Position numbers and translations under genes: made by a program. A model generated the notes under the pieces. That model saw nothing but the letters and a program-made list of their open reading frames with translations, was not told the origin of the DNA and did no database searches. Of a DNA stretch of 9,360 nt, positions 7,772 to 9,360 are shown in pieces (within the stretch, counting starts at the first letter, position 1; the number at the start of each line of letters is the position of its first letter). This stretch comes from Bacteriovorax stolpii. GTDB lineage: Bacteria > Bdellovibrionota > Bacteriovoracia > Bacteriovoracales > Bacteriovoracaceae. Where the stretch lies: assembly GCA_945862475.1 (NCBI GenBank), contig CAMAYW010000065.1, positions 1-9,360 of the forward strand, read 5' to 3'.

Positions 7772-8323
7772 TTAGTTAATCTGGAAACTAATATAATAAA
7801 TATCTTCAACTCTCCCATCGACTAGAAAGGAATTGATTGAAGATTTTATTTCTTCTTTTAAATAGCCTTTGCCTTCCTTCTTAAGAAGATCATCAGCTCT
7901 TTTCGTATTAAGGATACTTATAATAGTGTCTCGAATTTGAGGTTTTCTAGCTTCAAATTCGGGAGCCTTGGCATCATCACTCATTTTTAAAACTGCATCC
8001 AAACGTACATAGCGACGAGGACCTTCTCCTTGAGCAAGGTTGACCGTGAAGCTATCTAGAGGAAGAAGATTTTCTTTTTTAACAACTTCTGTTTTTTTCT
8101 GCTCACCAGCTGCCTCGCCAGAAGCCTCAGGCTCCGGAGAATCTTTTTCTTTTAATAATTGCGTGAGATCAGGTCTCTTCGCTTCCATCTCCATAAATTT
8201 AAACTGCATGAAAGCAACTGCACCCATCGCCGCAATATTCGTGATCATCAGTATGATGAGAAGTGGATTTGTCTTTTCAGCTGGAGCAGCAGGAGTTGGT
8301 GCTGCTTTATTATCGTCGGCCAT
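7772..8323 (-). CDS. fliL: FliL, stator-associated basal body membrane protein
   Basis: Protein of 183 residues, typical for FliL. A short alanine/proline-rich cytoplasmic N-terminus (1-18) precedes one transmembrane helix (about 19-41, NPLLIILMITNIAAMGAVAF). A charged, low-complexity periplasmic linker (about 48-83, including KDSPEPEASGEAAGEQKK) leads to the conserved FliL domain (about 87-183). That domain shows PLDSFTVNLAQ, RYVRLDAVLKM, KPQIRDTIISILNTKRADDL and the terminal DIYYISFQIN. The helical middle and the final beta strand match the stomatin/SPFH-like FliL fold known to ring the MotA/MotB stator. It is the first gene of the operon. The ATG at 8323 has AAAAGG at 8329-8334, five bases upstream. 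The next gene fliM starts 42 bases downstream. FliL is usually needed for torque under load, though its effect differs between species. Confidence 0.95.
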   Translation of the reverse strand: MADDNKAAPTPAAPAEKTNPLLIILMITNIAAMGAVAFMQFKFMEMEAKRPDLTQLLKEKDSPEPEASGEAAGEQKKTEVVKKENLLPLDSFTVNLAQGEGPRRYVRLDAVLKMSDDAKAPEFEARKPQIRDTIISILNTKRADDLLKKEGKGYLKEEIKSSINSFLVDGRVEDIYYISFQIN

Positions 8324-8343
8324 CGTAACCTTTTAATAAAATT

Positions 8344-8356
8344 CCCAATCATTGGG
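8344..8356. repeat. 13-bp perfect palindrome just downstream of the operon promoter
   Basis: The plus strand reads CCCAATCATTGGG, two 6-base arms around one central base. It lies between the predicted transcription start (near 8360) and the fliL Shine-Dalgarno, so it is either a repressor operator or the top of a short hairpin in the fliL leader. A one-base loop cannot form in RNA without opening pairs, which favours a DNA-level site. A second CCC-N7-GGG spacing occurs at 8403-8415 upstream of the -35. Confidence 0.5.
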
Positions 8357-8366
8357 CCTTGTCAAA

Positions 8367-8395
8367 ATTATAACTTCTTAAGAATTTTCAATCAA
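8367..8395 (-). promoter_or_regulatory. Sigma-70-type promoter of the fliL-flhF operon
   Basis: On the minus strand, TTGATT (8395-8390) is followed by a 17-base spacer and a perfect TATAAT (8372-8367). This gives a predicted start near 8360 and a leader of about 36 bases before the fliL ATG. The -10 is a consensus match and the -35 matches four of six positions, with ideal spacing. I see no -24/-12 GGC/TGC sigma-54 or GCCGATAA sigma-28 signature nearby, so housekeeping sigma is favoured. The promoter lies in the intergenic region, directly ahead of the first flagellar gene, and no other comparable promoter was seen in the operon's short gaps. Confidence 0.72.
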
Positions 8396-8523
8396 GGTTT
8401 GTCCCCTAAGTTGGGAATTTTTTGCCTCTTTTCCCCTATTATCTGTCACTTCCATGACGAGGAGGAAAATTTTTCCACATAGAGGAGAAGGAAAAAGAGG
8501 AATTGTCGGTTATTGTTTTGGAT

Positions 8524-8556
8524 AAAAAGAAGCCCTGAGTAAATCAGGGCTTCTTT
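8524..8556 (-). terminator. Rho-independent terminator of the DsbA-like gene
   Basis: A perfect 13-bp stem (arms 8526-8538 and 8544-8556, core GAAGCCCTGA) closes a 5-base loop. Read on the minus strand it is followed by a T run (8528-8524, TTTTT, partly within the stem). It begins 21 bases after the DsbA-like stop codon at 8578, so it ends that transcript and isolates it from the flagellar promoter downstream. On the plus strand the hairpin is followed by CAAAAAAA, so it should not act in that direction. Confidence 0.9.
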
Positions 8557-8577
8557 CAAAAAAATGAAATTTGAAAA

Positions 8578-9357
8578 TTAGAGAGAAATTTTTCCACGTT
8601 TTTTAAGTTCTTCAATGAGTCCATCAAAGTGGCTTGCTGGGTAAGCTCCTTTCACTGGAATACCATTAAGTAGGAATCCAGGAGTCCCTTGAAAACCAAA
8701 CTTAGCAGCTTCTGCCATGTCTTCATCAATTCTTTTTTGTACTGCCTCAGACTTAATATCTTTTGCAAGTTTTGCCATATCAACTTTTAAATCCTTCGCA
8801 ACCGCTTTCAGAAAAGCTTCACCATTTTGAAGTTTACGCTGGTCTTTATAAACACTGTCGTGAAATTGCCAAGCTTTTTCCGGACTTTGTAATCGAATCG
8901 CTTCAAAATATTGAGAGGCAGGCATCGCTTGAGGGTGAAAACTTAATGGAAGATGTTTGTAAACGAAACGAATCTTTCCTTCATATTTCTTCATAAGTTC
9001 CATTACTGTATTAAATCCTCTCGAACAAAATGGACACTCAAAGTCAGAGTATTCAACCAATGTGATCGTAGCATCTTTATTTCCGCGGAAGCTTTCGTCA
9101 GCACGAATTTGTGGCTCAAGCGGAGTATTGAAAGACTCTTCTAAAGCTTTCTTCTCTTCTTCTTCACGACGTTTGCCTTCACCTTCTTGCGCTTTTTTAA
9201 CAGCGTTATTAAGGGCATCTATAAATTTCGCCGGATTTGCTTCAATGGCCTCTGTTATGATTTCTGGATTTTCCTTAATCATTTTTTTAAGTTCATCTTT
9301 TGATGTACAAGCAGTCGCTAGTACGAGTGCAGCTGCAAGAAACGAAATTCTTTTCAT
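8578..9357 (-). CDS. DsbA/ScsC-like thioredoxin-fold protein, probable envelope lipoprotein
   Basis: Protein of 259 residues. The N-terminus MKRISFLAAALVLATAC is a signal peptide ending in a possible lipobox Cys (C17). The -3 residue is Ala rather than the usual Leu, so lipidation is likely but not certain. Residues about 20-56 contain a helix with an NPE motif (IKENPEIITEAIEANPAKF), similar to the N-terminal segment that trimerises ScsC-type disulfide isomerases. A charged Lys/Glu helix at about 57-75 links to the thioredoxin-fold domain (about 85-255). Its active site is C108-P-F-C111 (VEYSDFECPFC), and the cis-proline loop is T225-P226 (GTPGFLLNG). The DsbA-type helical insertion lies between. 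Expected role is thiol oxidation or disulfide isomerisation of exported proteins. The CPFC active site with Thr before the cis-Pro, and the NPE segment, leave oxidase and isomerase equally open. The start lies three bases from the window edge, so its ribosome binding site is not visible; the signal peptide supports this ATG. Its terminator separates it from the fli genes. Confidence 0.9.
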   Translation of the reverse strand: MKRISFLAAALVLATACTSKDELKKMIKENPEIITEAIEANPAKFIDALNNAVKKAQEGEGKRREEEEKKALEESFNTPLEPQIRADESFRGNKDATITLVEYSDFECPFCSRGFNTVMELMKKYEGKIRFVYKHLPLSFHPQAMPASQYFEAIRLQSPEKAWQFHDSVYKDQRKLQNGEAFLKAVAKDLKVDMAKLAKDIKSEAVQKRIDEDMAEAAKFGFQGTPGFLLNGIPVKGAYPASHFDGLIEELKKRGKISL

Positions 9358-9360
9358 ATC

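Larger units (their letters stand above)
8338..8421. repeat. 11-bp perfect inverted repeat flanking the fliL promoter
   Basis: Arms are AAAATTCCCAA at 8338-8348 and TTGGGAATTTT at 8411-8421, exact reverse complements whose centres are 73 bp apart. The -35/-10 pair (8390-8395 and 8367-8372) lies centrally between them. The pairing stops at both ends of the arms. The near arm overlaps the 13-bp palindrome at 8344-8356. A role as an operator pair is inference. Confidence 0.45.

Noticed and set aside
7745..7780. Weak inverted repeat AACTAA/TTAGTT followed by T-rich sequence between fliL and fliM, as a possible attenuator.
   Set aside because: Only six AT-rich pairs with a 14-base loop, and a strong fliM Shine-Dalgarno follows immediately. 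Unlikely to stop transcription.
142..8323. Virulence-type (injectisome) type III secretion system instead of flagellum.
   Set aside because: The presence of fliL, a FliM with a CheY-binding peptide, fliO and flhF in the same operon is specific to flagella.
8336..8365. A second possible promoter: perfect TTGACA at 8365-8360 on the minus strand, then TTTTAT 18 bases on at 8341-8336.
   Set aside because: The -10 is poor (four of six), and transcription would start at about 8329, inside the fliL Shine-Dalgarno. The upstream TTGATT-17-TATAAT pair is far better placed.
8411..8443. Plus-strand promoter-like TTGGGA ... TATTAT ahead of the purine-rich tract, as for a small RNA.
   Set aside because: The spacer is about 20 bases, which is too long. 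The only downstream hairpin lacks a T run on the plus strand, and no coding or conserved product is visible.
833..8482. Plus-strand open frames of 60-112 codons opposite the flagellar genes, for example 833-1069, 1901-2182, 2435-2773, 6224-6541 and 8040-8336.
   Set aside because: All lie antisense to clear, intact flagellar genes, show no family motifs and are rich in residues expected from reading the other strand.
8500..8523. ACCGACAA on the minus strand, resembling a sigma-28 -10 (GCCGATAA).
   Set aside because: There is no TAAA -35 at the right distance, the match is partial, and it lies about 180 bases before fliL, next to the terminator.
1..9360. CRISPR arrays, tRNA or rRNA genes, insertion sequences, prophage or toxin-antitoxin/defence genes.
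   Set aside because: No tandem spaced repeats, structural RNA signatures, transposase-like frames or long terminal repeats were seen. Nearly all bases are accounted for by the flagellar operon and the DsbA-like gene.

Overview
This window is one nearly complete flagellar export and motor-switch operon, read entirely from the minus strand, plus one envelope thiol-redox gene. The flagellar order, in the direction of transcription, is fliL (8323), fliM, fliN, fliO, fliP, fliQ, fliR, flhB, flhA (ends at 142), and then the first 45 codons of flhF running off the left edge. Upstream of fliL is a 254-bp intergenic region, and beyond it lies a thioredoxin-fold, DsbA-like putative lipoprotein gene (8578-9357), also on the minus strand.

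The organism looks like a Gram-negative, moderately AT-rich, lysine-rich bacterium. Reasons are the predicted periplasmic DsbA-like lipoprotein, FliL and FliO with periplasmic domains, and the continuous fliLMNOPQR-flhBA-flhF order. The combination, including a FliO with a large extra periplasmic domain, would fit a Bdellovibrionota/Bacteriovoracales-like or other 'deltaproteobacterial' genome. This is an inference from gene order and style, not a database match.

The genes form one machine. FliP, FliQ, FliR and FlhB form the export-gate core, with FlhB also switching substrate specificity. FlhA is the energy-transducing export component, and FliO helps assemble FliP. FliM and FliN build the C-ring that receives CheY signals and sets rotation, while FliL sits beside the stator. 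FlhF, an SRP-like GTPase, places the flagellum at the pole in many species. Gene junctions are tight. fliQ and fliR share one base (TAATG), and several Shine-Dalgarno sequences overlap the upstream stop codon. This indicates a single translationally coupled transcript.

The intergenic region holds a strong rho-independent terminator for the DsbA-like gene (stem 8526-8538/8544-8556). It also holds a near-consensus sigma-70-type promoter for the operon (-35 at 8390-8395, -10 at 8367-8372, 17-bp spacer). An 11-bp perfect inverted repeat and a 13-bp palindrome flank the promoter. That promoter architecture and the enlarged FliO are the two points most worth a second look. I do not see a previously undescribed multi-gene system: every large ORF is assignable to a known family.
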